Assembly (NCBI RefSeq): GCF_009696145.1
Contig: NZ_VUMO01000010.1
Span: 22,655-86,654, forward strand
Direction: 5' to 3'
Length of the DNA: 64,000 nucleotides
Source: Pseudoramibacter porci
Lineage (GTDB): Bacteria > Bacillota > Clostridia > Eubacteriales > Eubacteriaceae
Made by a program: the position numbers and the translations under genes. The stretch's first letter is position 1. The number at the start of each line of letters is the position of its first letter. Of the stretch, positions 27,111-37,258 are shown piece after piece. The notes under the pieces were generated by a model. It did not search any database. It was not told where the DNA came from and saw only the letters and a program-made list of their open reading frames with translations.

Positions 27111-28604
27111 TTATTTTTCCTCTTTCAATTGTCCCATGTAATGATGAAGCCGATTCAAACAAACATCTTTGCCTAAAACATCCATGATTAAAGCAAGATC
27201 AGGCCCATGCATACTTCCAGTTAATATTAAACGAATGGGCATGTACAGTGCTTTTCCTTTTATTTTTTCTTGTTTGTGCTCTTTTTGAATGGCTTTGATA
27301 ATATCTTTTTGGATAATTTCCGCGTTCCACTGATTCGCCGAAGTTATCTTTTCATCTAATGCATGGCAGAGAATCGGCACTGTTTCAGCGTGCAGAATGT
27401 CCTGAGCTTCGTCTGACGCATCAATTTGATAATCATCGTCTAAAATTTTTGTGAGCTGCTCAGGCGCTTGTGCAAAGTAATCAATACGATCTCTCAACAG
27501 CTCTGCGACTTTCCCTAACCAAACTGTTTTTTCTGATTCTGTCTGTACCATTCCAGCTTTTTCTAAGAAAGGCTGAATACCTTGAGCAATCGTTTCAGAA
27601 GAAGCCTTTTTGATATACTGCCCATTCATCCAGTTCAGTTTTTCTCTGTCAAAGACAGCCCCAGAATTGCTGATCCGATGAATATCGAAGGCGTCTTCCA
27701 ATTCTTGTAGTGAGAAAATTTCCTGATCATCTTCTGGGCTCCAACCGAGAAGTGCGAGGAAATTAACCAAAGCTTCCGGAAGATAACCCTTAGCTAAGAA
27801 ATCGCCGACTGCGACATCGCCCTGACGCTTACTTAATTTTTTGTGATCTTCATTGAGAATATTGGATAAATGAACAAAAGTCGGTGGCTGCCATCCAAAA
27901 CACTGGTAAAGATAGACATGTTTTGGTGTAGACGGAAGCCACTCTTCTCCTCTAATCACGTGTGTGATTTTCATCAGGTGATCATCAATAACCACCGCAA
28001 AATGGTAAGTCGGGAAACCATCTTCCTTGATCAAAACTTGATCGTCCATTTCTTTCGTATTAATAGTGATTTTCCCTCGAACAACGTCATCAAAGGTAAT
28101 GTCCGTATTTTCAGGAAGCTTTAATCGAATCACGTAGGGATCGCCATTGTCAATTCTCTTCTGAACTTCTTCAGGGGATAAATTTCTGCAATGACCATCG
28201 TAGCGCGGTGTTTCACCAGCTGCTTTCTGTTTTTCTCGTAATTGAGTCAACCGTTCCTTACTGCAAAAACAGTAATAGGCTTTTCCCTCATCGATCAGCT
28301 GTTGAATATATTTCTTGTATATCTCCAGTCTTTCCGATTGAATGTACGGACCGTATTCGCCGTTTTCAACCGGTACACCATCGACCAATTGCAATCCTTC
28401 GTCGGGTACAACGCCTGTTGTATAAAGCGCGTTTAAAAGATTTTCAACCGAACCTTCTTGATACCGCGTTCGGTCTGTATCCTCTAGCCGCAATACAAAA
28501 GTACCGTCATTTTGTTTTGCAAATAAATAATTGTATAATGCAGTCCGCAAACTTCCGACATGAACGTTTCCTGTCGGGCTCGGTGCAAAACGAACTCTAA
28601 CCAT
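27111..28604 (-). CDS. gltX: Glutamate--tRNA ligase
   Basis: The 497-residue class I synthetase begins MVRVRFAPSPTGNVHVGSL with the HIGH-type motif and has the KMSKS-like KLSKRQGDVAV. It charges tRNA(Glu) and, in many Clostridia that lack GlnRS, also tRNA(Gln). The start at 28604 is supported by AAGGAG eight bases upstream and by full family length. Unusually, the reading frame is open upstream and continuous with queG, so a fused 824-residue QueG-GltX could also be made. Confidence 0.95.
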   Translation of the reverse strand: MVRVRFAPSPTGNVHVGSLRTALYNYLFAKQNDGTFVLRLEDTDRTRYQEGSVENLLNALYTTGVVPDEGLQLVDGVPVENGEYGPYIQSERLEIYKKYIQQLIDEGKAYYCFCSKERLTQLREKQKAAGETPRYDGHCRNLSPEEVQKRIDNGDPYVIRLKLPENTDITFDDVVRGKITINTKEMDDQVLIKEDGFPTYHFAVVIDDHLMKITHVIRGEEWLPSTPKHVYLYQCFGWQPPTFVHLSNILNEDHKKLSKRQGDVAVGDFLAKGYLPEALVNFLALLGWSPEDDQEIFSLQELEDAFDIHRISNSGAVFDREKLNWMNGQYIKKASSETIAQGIQPFLEKAGMVQTESEKTVWLGKVAELLRDRIDYFAQAPEQLTKILDDDYQIDASDEAQDILHAETVPILCHALDEKITSANQWNAEIIQKDIIKAIQKEHKQEKIKGKALYMPIRLILTGSMHGPDLALIMDVLGKDVCLNRLHHYMGQLKEEK

Positions 28605-29585
28605 TAATATCTTCTCCTTAGCGTTAATGTTGTTTGTTATTATATCATTAAATGAAGTCTTCGAACGGTTTTTTAATATTCCCGCATTCCTACGAAGAAC
28701 CGAGGCCGGAAGCCATGAAAGTGCGCGATTAGCAAATTTGCTTTTGATTTCCTCCTCCGACATGCGAAGAATTTCATCAAATCTCACACGGCTGTCTAAC
28801 TCCAGATTTTCTCTTCCTCGTTTATTGAAAGGGCACACCCATTGACAGATGTCACATCCATACAAAAAATATTGAATTCTTTCTTCTTCTGATTCTGTTA
28901 AATTCTTTTTCTGTGTCAGATATGAGATACACCGCTCATAAAAAAGTTGATGCCCTCGTTCACCTAAAGCGTGCCCGGGACAAGCCTTTATACACCTTTG
29001 ACATTGTCCGCATTGATTTTCGATAGGTGGGTGCTCTTCATGAGTGATTTCTTTATTTACTAAAATCTGTCCAATATTCCACGCTGACCCAAATTGTGGA
29101 TGAATTAACAAATTATTTTTGCCAAAAAAGCCCAATCCTGCCTTCCAAGCAGACGCCTTATCCATTAAACGGCTGTTGTCCACGAATTTTTTATATTGAA
29201 CATCCGCAGATAATTCAAATTGGATCCGCTTGCACAATTCGTCCATTTTTGCCATGACAACCTGATGATAATCCATTCCGCAAGTGACCGATGAAAAATA
29301 TCCATAGATCGTCTTATCATCGATTTTCTTTGAAAATAAAGGATAAGGTATTCCGATCACAATAACTGATTTGACTTCTGGCATAACCGTTTTAAAATCA
29401 ATCCGACGTTCAGGCTTTGTGCGAACAAAGGGAATCATCCCATGGTTTTCTTTGCGTCTTTGCTTCTCATAGGGCAACATTTCCAGAATGGGATCTGCGT
29501 TAATAATGCCGAGTAGTGGAATATTGATTTGATCTGCAATCTCTCGAATAGCGTTTTCCGTCAGCGGTTCAGGATTCCGAATCAT
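28605..29585 (-). CDS. queG: Epoxyqueuosine reductase QueG, lacking its own stop codon
   Basis: The 327 codons up to the gltX start encode a QueG-type enzyme. It has the N-terminal cobalamin-binding domain and two [4Fe-4S] motifs, CGQCQRCIKACPGHA and CDICQWVCPFNKRG, then a short C-terminal tail ending near WLPASVLRRNAGILKNR. QueG makes queuosine in tRNA from epoxyqueuosine. The tail lacks the HEAT-like extension of longer homologues. After this the frame continues through about 20 AT-rich codons into gltX without any stop. The start overlaps engB by 17 bases and has only a weak ribosome binding site. Confidence 0.88.
28639..28644 (-). promoter_or_regulatory. Possible internal -10 box for gltX
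   Basis: TATAAT on the minus strand lies about 35 bases before the gltX start, inside the AT-rich linker between queG and gltX. The -35 candidates (GTTCGA at 16 bases spacing) are poor. If active it would give gltX its own transcript independent of the queG fusion. Confidence 0.3.
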
Positions 29586-30165
29586 CAGCTATTTTACTCT
29601 GGATAATCTGCCAACAAGTTTCAGATCCTTCTTTTGAAACCGAAGAAAAAGGAATAACTGTATCCGCTTCAACATTTAGTATTTCCAATAACTGCCTTAC
29701 AGACTTTTTCTTTTTTGATGCAGATAATTTATCGAACTTTGTTAAGATAACGTGTGTTGGCAAATGATAATACTTCAACCAATTATACATGAGTTCATCA
29801 TCCTCTGTCGGGTCGTGGCGGCTGTCGATCAATAAAAACACGCCTTTAAGATTCTCGCGATTCAGGAGATAATTCTCTATCATCTGTCCCCATTTTTGCT
29901 GTTCTTTCCGCGACACTTTAGCATATCCGTATCCAGGCATATCGACAAAACGGAAAATATCGTTGATTTGGTAAAAATTCATCGTCTGAGTTTTACCTGG
30001 TTTGGAACTGGTCCGAGCTAGATGCTGACGGTTAATTAATGTATTAATCAACGAAGACTTTCCCACGTTTGAACGGCCAAGTAAGACAATTTCCGGTAAA
30101 GCATCATTTGGGTACTGCTTTTCCGAAACCGCACTGATCACAATCTCTGCTTTATTTACTTTCAT
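29569..30165 (-). CDS. engB: Ribosome biogenesis GTPase EngB (YsxC)
   Basis: A protein of about 198 residues with the G motifs GRSNVGKSSLI (G1), DMPGYGYAKV (G3) and LTKFDKL (G4), which identify the YihA/EngB family needed for large ribosomal subunit assembly. The ATG at 30165 overlaps the end of lon by 14 bases, and its stop overlaps the queG start by 17 bases. The lon-engB pair is conserved in Firmicutes. Confidence 0.96.
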   Translation of the reverse strand: MKVNKAEIVISAVSEKQYPNDALPEIVLLGRSNVGKSSLINTLINRQHLARTSSKPGKTQTMNFYQINDIFRFVDMPGYGYAKVSRKEQQKWGQMIENYLLNRENLKGVFLLIDSRHDPTEDDELMYNWLKYYHLPTHVILTKFDKLSASKKKKSVRQLLEILNVEADTVIPFSSVSKEGSETCWQIIQSKIADDSES

Positions 30166-32545
30166 CGAACTTACCAAATACAAATTGAATCACTTCATTC
30201 ATCTTTTCAACTGGATGAATTTCCAATCGACTCAATACACTTTCAGGAATCTCATCTAAATCTTTTTGATTTTCCTTAGGTATTAAGACACGGGTAATAG
30301 ATGCGCGGCTAGCCGCCGTCAATTTTTCTCGTAATCCGCCAATTGGCAAAACACGGCCCAATAACGTAATTTCACCAGTCATCGCAATATTCTGGGGAAC
30401 CGGACGGCCCGTTAACGCAGAAATCAGTGCCGTGGCCATGGTAATGCCGGCAGACGGTCCATCCTTTGGGACAGCCCCTTCCGGAACGTGAATGTGGATG
30501 TCTTTATTTGAAATGAAATCTGGATCAATGGCCAATTGGTCAGAAACGGAACGAATATAGCCAATGGCCGCTTTAATAGATTCTTGCATGACATCGCCCA
30601 ATTTCCCAGTGATGAAAGTTTTTCCGCTGCCATTAACTGCGAGTGCCTCTATTTCGAGCGTAACACCGCCCACTGCAGTCCAAGCTAAGCCATTAACAAG
30701 CCCAACCACACTGCCACTTTGAACTTTTTCAAAAGTAAATTTCTTTTTCCCTAAATATTTTTCAAGATTTCTGACATTGACCTGATTTTTTCCTTTTACG
30801 CCGCTAACAACATTTTTCGCCGAAATTCGGCAAACTTTCGCAATTTCTCGTTCCAGCTCGCGCACGCCAGATTCTCTCGTGTAGTATTCGATTGTGCTTC
30901 GAATGGCCCTGTCGCTAATGGTAATTTGCTCCTTGGTGAGGCCGTTTTCTTTAATTTGTTTGGGAATAAGATATCTCTTGGCAATAACCTCTTTTTCATC
31001 TTCAATATAACCATTCACTTCGATGATTTCCATTCGGTCAAGTAATGGTCTAGGGATTGTTGACAAGCTATTGGCCGTCGCAATAAACAAGACGTGAGAC
31101 AAATCAAACGGAAGCTCCAAATAATTGTCCGTAAAAGTACTGTTTTGCTCTGGATCCAAAACTTCGAGTAGAGCGGAAGCTGGATCCCCTCTGAAATTCT
31201 GGCTAATCTTATCAATTTCATCCAACAAAAACAGCGGATTAGCACTGCCAGCCTGCCGAATATGATAAATGATACGACCAGGAATCGCGCCGATATAGGT
31301 TCGCCGATGCCCTCTGATTTCTGCCTCATCGCTTAATCCACCCAGGGACATGCGAACGTATTTACGATTGAGTGCCTTTGCAATAGATTTTGCAATTGAT
31401 GTTTTCCCGACGCCCGGCGGACCAACAAGACAAAGAATCGGTGCTTTTAATGACTGTGTCAGCTGAAGCACAGAAATGTATTCCAAAATTCGCTCTTTCA
31501 CCTTATCCAAGGCGTAATGATCGCGGTTTAGAATTTTTCGTGCCTGATTAACGTCAATAATTTCTTCTGTCGATTCATCCCACGGCAGAGACAGAATCCA
31601 CTCTAAATAATCCTGAATAACCCCAGCCTCTGGCATACCCGGCTGCGTTTTAGATAAACGCTTCAGTTCATTTTCAGCCTTGCTTTTAACAGTTGAGCTT
31701 AAATTCTTTTCGTCAATTTTTTTCTGGTACGCATCAATGGTGCTTTCTTCGCCTGTTTCGCGATTCAACTCATTTTGTAATACTTTAATTTGTTCACGCA
31801 GAACATATTCGCGTTGATTTTTTTCAATTTCAGAACGCACCTTTTCACTAATGTTCTGTTTGATCTTATAAGTTGAAAGCTCCTTCACCATTTCCTGATA
31901 GACCAGCATTAAGCGATGATCACCATCAAATTCCTGAAGAATTTCCTGGGCCTTTTCGTGGGATAAAGAAATATTTGCACAAACCAGATCGATCAAGTGA
32001 TCTGGTTCATCTAGCATTTCCAAAGTATCCTGTATGTTTTCGGATGCGTTCTTCGTTTGATGGATGTAACTCACAAAGGTCTCCTCAACAAGCTTCAGGA
32101 GCGTTTGGTTTTCCGAGTTCTGAGTAAAAATGGACTCCTTAGGCAGGACAGAAACCATGAAAAAGGGATCATCCTGAATCCAATATTCAATTACACCTCG
32201 CCGAAGAACCTCCACCAGCACACGTGCATAATCATTAGGCAATTTTAATACTTGTTTTACTTTGGCAATACATCCGACAGAATATATATCATTCCGAAAG
32301 GGCTCATGAATACCGATATCCTTTTGCTCAGATAAAAATGCCAACTGGTCCGCTTGCATGCAGTATTCAAGTGCTTTAAGGGACTTGGCTCCATTTAAAT
32401 CGAAATGCAAAATCATCCCAGGAAACAAATTCATAGACTTAACAGGAATAAGTGGTAGATCTTTTGAAAGCTCTGCCTGGCTATTGTTCAATGGATCATT
32501 TTTGTTTTCTTGATTTGTATTTATTCCTTTATTCTCATTTTCCAT
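30152..32545 (-). CDS. lon: ATP-dependent protease Lon
   Basis: The 797-residue protein has the N-terminal substrate-binding domain, coiled-coil linker, AAA+ domain with Walker [14 protein letters not shown] and Walker B-type FLLDEIDKI, and the C-terminal protease domain with catalytic serine in [14 protein letters not shown]. Lon degrades misfolded and regulatory proteins in the cytoplasm. The ATG at 32545 follows AGGAG by seven bases. It starts the run lon-engB-queG-gltX-secDF. Confidence 0.97.
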   Translation of the reverse strand: MENENKGINTNQENKNDPLNNSQAELSKDLPLIPVKSMNLFPGMILHFDLNGAKSLKALEYCMQADQLAFLSEQKDIGIHEPFRNDIYSVGCIAKVKQVLKLPNDYARVLVEVLRRGVIEYWIQDDPFFMVSVLPKESIFTQNSENQTLLKLVEETFVSYIHQTKNASENIQDTLEMLDEPDHLIDLVCANISLSHEKAQEILQEFDGDHRLMLVYQEMVKELSTYKIKQNISEKVRSEIEKNQREYVLREQIKVLQNELNRETGEESTIDAYQKKIDEKNLSSTVKSKAENELKRLSKTQPGMPEAGVIQDYLEWILSLPWDESTEEIIDVNQARKILNRDHYALDKVKERILEYISVLQLTQSLKAPILCLVGPPGVGKTSIAKSIAKALNRKYVRMSLGGLSDEAEIRGHRRTYIGAIPGRIIYHIRQAGSANPLFLLDEIDKISQNFRGDPASALLEVLDPEQNSTFTDNYLELPFDLSHVLFIATANSLSTIPRPLLDRMEIIEVNGYIEDEKEVIAKRYLIPKQIKENGLTKEQITISDRAIRSTIEYYTRESGVRELEREIAKVCRISAKNVVSGVKGKNQVNVRNLEKYLGKKKFTFEKVQSGSVVGLVNGLAWTAVGGVTLEIEALAVNGSGKTFITGKLGDVMQESIKAAIGYIRSVSDQLAIDPDFISNKDIHIHVPEGAVPKDGPSAGITMATALISALTGRPVPQNIAMTGEITLLGRVLPIGGLREKLTAASRASITRVLIPKENQKDLDEIPESVLSRLEIHPVEKMNEVIQFVFGKFDESK

Positions 32546-32570
32546 ACACAATCTCCTTTTATTCTATGTT

Positions 32571-32600
32571 AAAAAAGGCAATCTTCATAAAGATTGCCTT
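32571..32600 (-). terminator. Terminator between clpX and lon
   Basis: An eleven-base-pair perfect stem (AAGGCAATCTT with AAGATTGCCTT) followed by TTTTTT on the minus strand. A strong Rho-independent terminator for the tig-clpP-clpX block. Confidence 0.92.
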
Positions 32601-32616
32601 GAATTTCTATGGATTA

Positions 32617-33894
32617 TTATGAAGCAGTTTCTTTCTCATCATCAGCTTTTTTCTTTTGCGTGTTTCGATATATTTTAGCCTTGCCTTTTCCAAGAACCAT
32701 TTGTTTAGTAATGACGACCTTCGTCACATCTGGATCTGAAGGAAGTGCGTACATCAAATCACGCATTAATGTTTCAATAATACCGCGCAATCCTCGTGCG
32801 CCTGTCTTGTTTTCTAATGATTGAACTGCTATTTCTTCAATTGCACCCTTTTCAAACTGGAGATCGACATTTTCCAGTCTGAATAATTTTTGATACTGCT
32901 TCACGAGCGCATCTTTGGGCTCTGTCAGTATGTTGATCAGAGCTTTCTTATCTAAATGGTCGAGTGTTGCGATTACTGGTACACGGCCGATAAATTCAGG
33001 GATCAATCCAAATCGAAGTAAATCGTGAGGCATGATCTGCTTCATCAATTTATCTGATTCAATTTCAGAACTGCTTTGAATAATTGCGCCAAAGCCAATT
33101 GAACCTTTTTCCATTCGCTTTGCAATAATCTTTTCGATACCATCGAATGCGCCCCCACAAATGAATAGGATATTCTTCGTGTCGATTTGAATAAATTCCT
33201 GCTGCGGATGCTTGCGGCCCCCTTGTGGCGGGACATTGGCAACTGTACCTTCCAATATTTTCAGCAGCGCCTGCTGAACACCTTCACCGCTGACATCCCG
33301 CGTAATCGAAGGGTTTTCATTTTTACGTGAAATTTTATCAATTTCATCAATATAAATAATCCCCTTCTCCGCCTTTTCAATATTCATGTCTGCAGCCTGA
33401 AGCAGCTTCAGCAAAATATTTTCAACATCTTCGCCGACGTATCCCGCTTCCGTCAATGTAGTCGCATCCGCAATTGCAAACGGAACATTCAACATCTTGG
33501 CTAAGGTTTGTGCCAGTAACGTTTTGCCAGAACCGGTCGGACCAACTAAAAGAATATTACTTTTCTGGATTTCAACTCCGTCGTCATCTTCGCTGAGCGA
33601 ATTAATCCGTTTATAGTGATTATAGACTGCAACAGCTAGCTGCTTTTTTGCTTCATCCTGCCCAATGACATAATCATCAAGATATTGTTTAATTTCCTGA
33701 GGTTTGGGTATTTCTGAGTAAGTTACCGTTTCCTCTTCTTCTTCACTGTCAATAATTTCCTGGCAAAGTGATACACACTCGTCACAAATATAAACGCCCG
33801 GACCGGCAACCATTCTTTTTACTTGTGACTGCGTTTTACCACAAAATGAGCATCTCACTTGATTGATTCCATCTGTATAATCAAATTCTGACAT
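32617..33894 (-). CDS. clpX: ATP-dependent Clp protease ATP-binding subunit ClpX
   Basis: The 425-residue AAA+ unfoldase has the N-terminal zinc-binding domain ([10 protein letters not shown] and CDECVSLC), Walker [14 protein letters not shown], Walker B YIDEIDKI, and the IGF-type ClpP-docking loop (here [10 protein letters not shown]). It feeds substrates to ClpP, encoded directly upstream. The C-terminal end is lysine-rich and acidic. Confidence 0.98.
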   Translation of the reverse strand: MSEFDYTDGINQVRCSFCGKTQSQVKRMVAGPGVYICDECVSLCQEIIDSEEEEETVTYSEIPKPQEIKQYLDDYVIGQDEAKKQLAVAVYNHYKRINSLSEDDDGVEIQKSNILLVGPTGSGKTLLAQTLAKMLNVPFAIADATTLTEAGYVGEDVENILLKLLQAADMNIEKAEKGIIYIDEIDKISRKNENPSITRDVSGEGVQQALLKILEGTVANVPPQGGRKHPQQEFIQIDTKNILFICGGAFDGIEKIIAKRMEKGSIGFGAIIQSSSEIESDKLMKQIMPHDLLRFGLIPEFIGRVPVIATLDHLDKKALINILTEPKDALVKQYQKLFRLENVDLQFEKGAIEEIAVQSLENKTGARGLRGIIETLMRDLMYALPSDPDVTKVVITKQMVLGKGKAKIYRNTQKKKADDEKETAS

Positions 33895-33930
33895 TCGTTA
33901 TCTCCCTCTGTGGATCAAAAGTCATAAAAA

Positions 33931-34515
33931 TTATTCACGAGAAGTAATCACTTGATCGATTAAACCGTAAGCTTTCGCTTCTTCGGCTGTCATGAAATGA
34001 TCACGGTCTGTATCCTTCTTAATTGTTTTTAATGGCTGACCCGTATTTTCACTCAGTATACGATTTAATTTTTCCTTTGTTTGCATCAAGTGCTTCGCAT
34101 GAATTTCAACGTCGGAGCTCTGTCCTTGAGCTCCTCCTAATGGCTGATGAATCATAATTTCGGAATTCGGAAGCGCCTGACGTTTTCCTTTAGCACCTGC
34201 TGCAAGTAAAAATGCCCCCATAGATGCGGCCATTCCATAGCAAAGTGTGCAGACATCGCACTTGATGAAATTCATGGTATCCATAATTGCAAAGCCTGCG
34301 GATACGGATCCACCCGGACTATTGATATACATATATATATCTTGGTCCGGGTCTTCGCCTTCGAGAAAAATTAATTGTGCCACCAATAATCCCGCTGATT
34401 CGTCTGTGATTTCGCCATCTAAAAAAACGATACGTTCTTTTAACAGACGAGAATAGATGTCAAACGAGCGTTCACCTAATCCCGTCTGCTCGACAACCAT
34501 CGGAACTAAATTCAT
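33931..34515 (-). CDS. clpP: ATP-dependent Clp protease proteolytic subunit
   Basis: A 194-residue serine peptidase with the catalytic triad visible: serine in [12 protein letters not shown], histidine in [10 protein letters not shown] and aspartate in DTDRDHFM. The start at 34515 is preferred, since it follows AAGGAAG, matches the family N terminus ([12 protein letters not shown]) and lies one base after the tig stop. The order tig-clpP-clpX-lon is classical. Confidence 0.98.
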   Translation of the reverse strand: MNLVPMVVEQTGLGERSFDIYSRLLKERIVFLDGEITDESAGLLVAQLIFLEGEDPDQDIYMYINSPGGSVSAGFAIMDTMNFIKCDVCTLCYGMAASMGAFLLAAGAKGKRQALPNSEIMIHQPLGGAQGQSSDVEIHAKHLMQTKEKLNRILSENTGQPLKTIKKDTDRDHFMTAEEAKAYGLIDQVITSRE

Positions 34516-34516
34516 T

Positions 34517-35869
34517 TTAGTCTTCCTTTTCTTCTGCCGTGTCTGCTTTTTCTTCTGATTCTTTCTGTTTTGCTTCGAAATCATCAATCTGATTTGCAGC
34601 ATCGACCAATAAATCTAAAGCCTTGCGTCGTTTAAGGGTATCCGTGATGTATTCCATCATCTGATCGTCAAGAGATTCCTTGTATTTTTCAAATTCCTGG
34701 TTAAACGCATGTGCATATTCTTTAATTTCATCATCGATTTCTTCTTCAGATGGTTTGATTTCTTCTGCTTTGCCAATGGCTTCAAGCACTAAATCCGCTT
34801 TGATATTTCTTTCGGCATCCGGTGCCATAGATTCTCTGAAGACTTCTTTGCTCTGGCCAGTGAATTTGAAGTAATTTTCCATCGATAGACCCTGACCCGA
34901 CATCTGGCGCTGGAGATTTTCATAATCGCGGTCGACTTCTTCGTCGATCATCATTTCCGGAATATCCATTTCTGCATTCTGTACTGCATAATCGAGCGCA
35001 GCCTGTCTTGCTGTGTTGAGTCTAGCTTCTTTCTTTTCATTCGCAATCTTGTCTTTTAGATCATTCTTTAATTCATCTAAAGTGTCAAATTCACTGACAT
35101 CCTTTGCGAATTCATCGTCAAGTTCCGGAAGTTCCTTTCTTTGAACTTCTACAACATGTACTTTAAAGACAGCGTCTTTTCCCTTAAGATCTTCTGCATG
35201 ATAATCTTCAGGGAAAGTAACGTTGACGTCTTTGTCATCGCCCGCTTTTACACCTACTAATTGGTCTTCAAATCCAGGGATAAACGTGTTGCTGCCCAAT
35301 TCGAGGCTGTAACCTTCATCTTTTCCACCATCGAACGGTACGCCATCAACAGCGCCTTCATAATCAATGACTACAGTGTCCCCGTTTTCTGCTGCAGCCT
35401 GGTCATCTGTAACCAATCTAGAGTTCTGATTCTGCATCTGTTTTAAACGTTCTACGACATCTGCATCGTCAACAGGCTGTTCTAAAACCGGAATTTCTGC
35501 ACCCTTATAATCGCCAAGTTTAACTTCCGGCTTCACTGCCACTTTAACAATAAAGGTTGCGCCATTATCACCGACATCTTCAACCTTTTCAAGTGATGGA
35601 CGCGTCACTGGTTCAATTTCAACTTCCTTGATCGCATCTTGATAGGTTTCTGGAAATGCAAATTCAATGGCATCTTCCAAGAAAACTTCTTTCCCATAGT
35701 GAGCTTCGATCACTTTTCTCGGTGCCTTTCCCTTGCGGAAACCTTGAATAGTGAAATACTTTTTATTTTTTTTGTACGATTGATCCATCGCTTTCTGGAA
35801 TTTATCCTGTGGGATACTCATTTCCAGTTTTACGACATTTTTTTCATTTTCAATAATCTTTGCAGTCAT
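34517..35869 (-). CDS. tig: Trigger factor
   Basis: The 450-residue ribosome-associated chaperone has the N-terminal ribosome-binding domain (signature [16 protein letters not shown]), a central FKBP-type prolyl isomerase domain ([20 protein letters not shown]) and a helical C-terminal domain with an acidic tail. It binds nascent chains at the exit tunnel. GGAGG precedes the ATG at 35869, and a promoter lies at 35913-35941. Confidence 0.97.
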   Translation of the reverse strand: MTAKIIENEKNVVKLEMSIPQDKFQKAMDQSYKKNKKYFTIQGFRKGKAPRKVIEAHYGKEVFLEDAIEFAFPETYQDAIKEVEIEPVTRPSLEKVEDVGDNGATFIVKVAVKPEVKLGDYKGAEIPVLEQPVDDADVVERLKQMQNQNSRLVTDDQAAAENGDTVVIDYEGAVDGVPFDGGKDEGYSLELGSNTFIPGFEDQLVGVKAGDDKDVNVTFPEDYHAEDLKGKDAVFKVHVVEVQRKELPELDDEFAKDVSEFDTLDELKNDLKDKIANEKKEARLNTARQAALDYAVQNAEMDIPEMMIDEEVDRDYENLQRQMSGQGLSMENYFKFTGQSKEVFRESMAPDAERNIKADLVLEAIGKAEEIKPSEEEIDDEIKEYAHAFNQEFEKYKESLDDQMMEYITDTLKRRKALDLLVDAANQIDDFEAKQKESEEKADTAEEKED

Positions 35870-35912
35870 TTTATCCTCCAAACCACTATTATTACTCTTA
35901 TTCAATTTTTAA

Positions 35913-35941
35913 AGTATAACATACGCGTTTTTTTCAATCAA
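35913..35941 (-). promoter_or_regulatory. Promoter of tig-clpP-clpX
   Basis: TTGATT at 35936-35941 and TATACT at 35913-35918 on the minus strand are spaced by 17 bases, with a short leader before tig. I see no CtsR-type heptad repeat around it. Confidence 0.75.
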
Positions 35942-35966
35942 GAAAAAAACTTTGATTCATTCTATG

Positions 35967-37214
35967 CTAAATCAGCTGTTTTCTTAATATCGACATTTTT
36001 TTCACGGGATGATCAAATTCCATCTGATAGTGCATCTTTGCATGAGGCGTTGAAGAAATTTCATTGCCCTGCTCATCAAACAAACGTTTCACTTGGCAAG
36101 AAAGAAATAGTGGATGCCCTGCGTTTTGCTCCGGCTGGATGATTTCAACGTAATCGCCTACTAAAATTTTTCCGCGCTGCTCGACATGCATCCTGCCTGT
36201 CCCTGAAAAATCCTCCAAAACAATGCCTGAGAAATCGTAATTGCGTGTATAGCTGCTACTGCCAAAATTTTCTGCTTCAGCTGACGGCGTATGATCGTAA
36301 AAAGCAGTGGTATAATGTCGGTGGCTGATTTTAGTCAACTCCTCGATCCAAGCATGCGGCACTGTAAAATCAGGATTGGCCAATGCGGCATCGATTATTT
36401 TGCGATAGACTGAAACAACAGTTGCCACGTAAAAGGCGCTTTTCATCCGGCCTTCTATTTTAAAACTGTTTACGCCAAATTTGATCAGTTCAGGAATTTT
36501 TTCTGCCAGACATAGATCTTTTGAATTCATTATAAATGTTCCCGTCTTATCTTCTTCAATTGGGAAAAATTCGCCTGGACGTTTGGATTCTTCTAATTGA
36601 TACTGCCATCTACATGGTTGCGCACAATCCCCTCTGTTGCCATCCCTTCCAGTTAAATAATGTGACAGCAAACATCGCCCGCTGTAGGATATACACATCG
36701 CGCCGTGGACAAAGGTTTCGATTTCCATCTCTCCTGGTCTATTCTGACAGACATCTTGAATTTCCTTTCCCGACAATTCCCGAGCAAGTACAATGCGTGA
36801 TGCGCCGAGGTCATGCCAAAATTTCACGCTTCGGCTATTGACATTATTCGCTTGCGTACTGACCGATATTTTCATGTTGGGTGTAATCTCTCTCACAAGG
36901 GTAAAAACACCCGGATCGGCGACGAGCACTGCATCTACATTGATCTTATCTAAGAATCGAATGTAATCTGCTAAGCCCTCAAAATCATTATCGTGTGGGA
37001 TCATATTGAGCGTCACAAAAATTTTCTTTTCTTTATTGTGCGTGTATATAACCGCTTGCTCAAGTGTCTTTTCATCAAAATTATCTGCTCTGGCGCGCAG
37101 TCCAAATTTTTTCCCTGCACAGTATACGGCATCCGCTCCATAAGCGAGTGCGTATTTTAGTTTTTCAAAATTTCCTGCGGGTGCGAGTAATTCTGGTTTT
37201 TTTGTTTGATTCAT
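35967..37214 (-). CDS. Peptidase U32 family protein (TrhP/RlhA-like)
   Basis: A 415-residue protein beginning MNQTKKPELLAPAGNFEKL, with the family signature ETFVHGAMCISYSGRCLLSHY and a conserved cysteine set (GNRGDCAQPCRW). U32 proteins in Firmicutes and E. coli are now linked to RNA hydroxylation, in particular TrhP for 5-hydroxyuridine in tRNA, rather than to proteolysis. The exact member is not resolvable by eye. It stands alone between two terminators or promoter regions, downstream of mltG. Confidence 0.9.
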   Translation of the reverse strand: MNQTKKPELLAPAGNFEKLKYALAYGADAVYCAGKKFGLRARADNFDEKTLEQAVIYTHNKEKKIFVTLNMIPHDNDFEGLADYIRFLDKINVDAVLVADPGVFTLVREITPNMKISVSTQANNVNSRSVKFWHDLGASRIVLARELSGKEIQDVCQNRPGEMEIETFVHGAMCISYSGRCLLSHYLTGRDGNRGDCAQPCRWQYQLEESKRPGEFFPIEEDKTGTFIMNSKDLCLAEKIPELIKFGVNSFKIEGRMKSAFYVATVVSVYRKIIDAALANPDFTVPHAWIEELTKISHRHYTTAFYDHTPSAEAENFGSSSYTRNYDFSGIVLEDFSGTGRMHVEQRGKILVGDYVEIIQPEQNAGHPLFLSCQVKRLFDEQGNEISSTPHAKMHYQMEFDHPVKKMSILRKQLI

Positions 37215-37224
37215 TTTCCTACCT

Positions 37225-37251
37225 CAAAAAAAGCACGCATCCGCGTGCTCT
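37225..37251 (-). terminator. Terminator after mltG
   Basis: A GC-rich hairpin (AGCACGC with GCGTGCT and a GGAT loop) followed by TTTTTTT on the minus strand, just after the mltG stop and before the U32 gene. Confidence 0.88.
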
Positions 37252-37258
37252 TTATTAT

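Noticed and set aside
35913..35941. CtsR operator at the tig-clpP promoter
   Set aside because: I looked for the direct heptad repeat known for CtsR and did not see it.
35639..36142. Plus-strand 167-codon frame spanning the tig 5' end and the end of the U32 gene
   Set aside because: It is antisense to two well-supported genes and to the tig promoter, lacks a ribosome binding site and has no family features.
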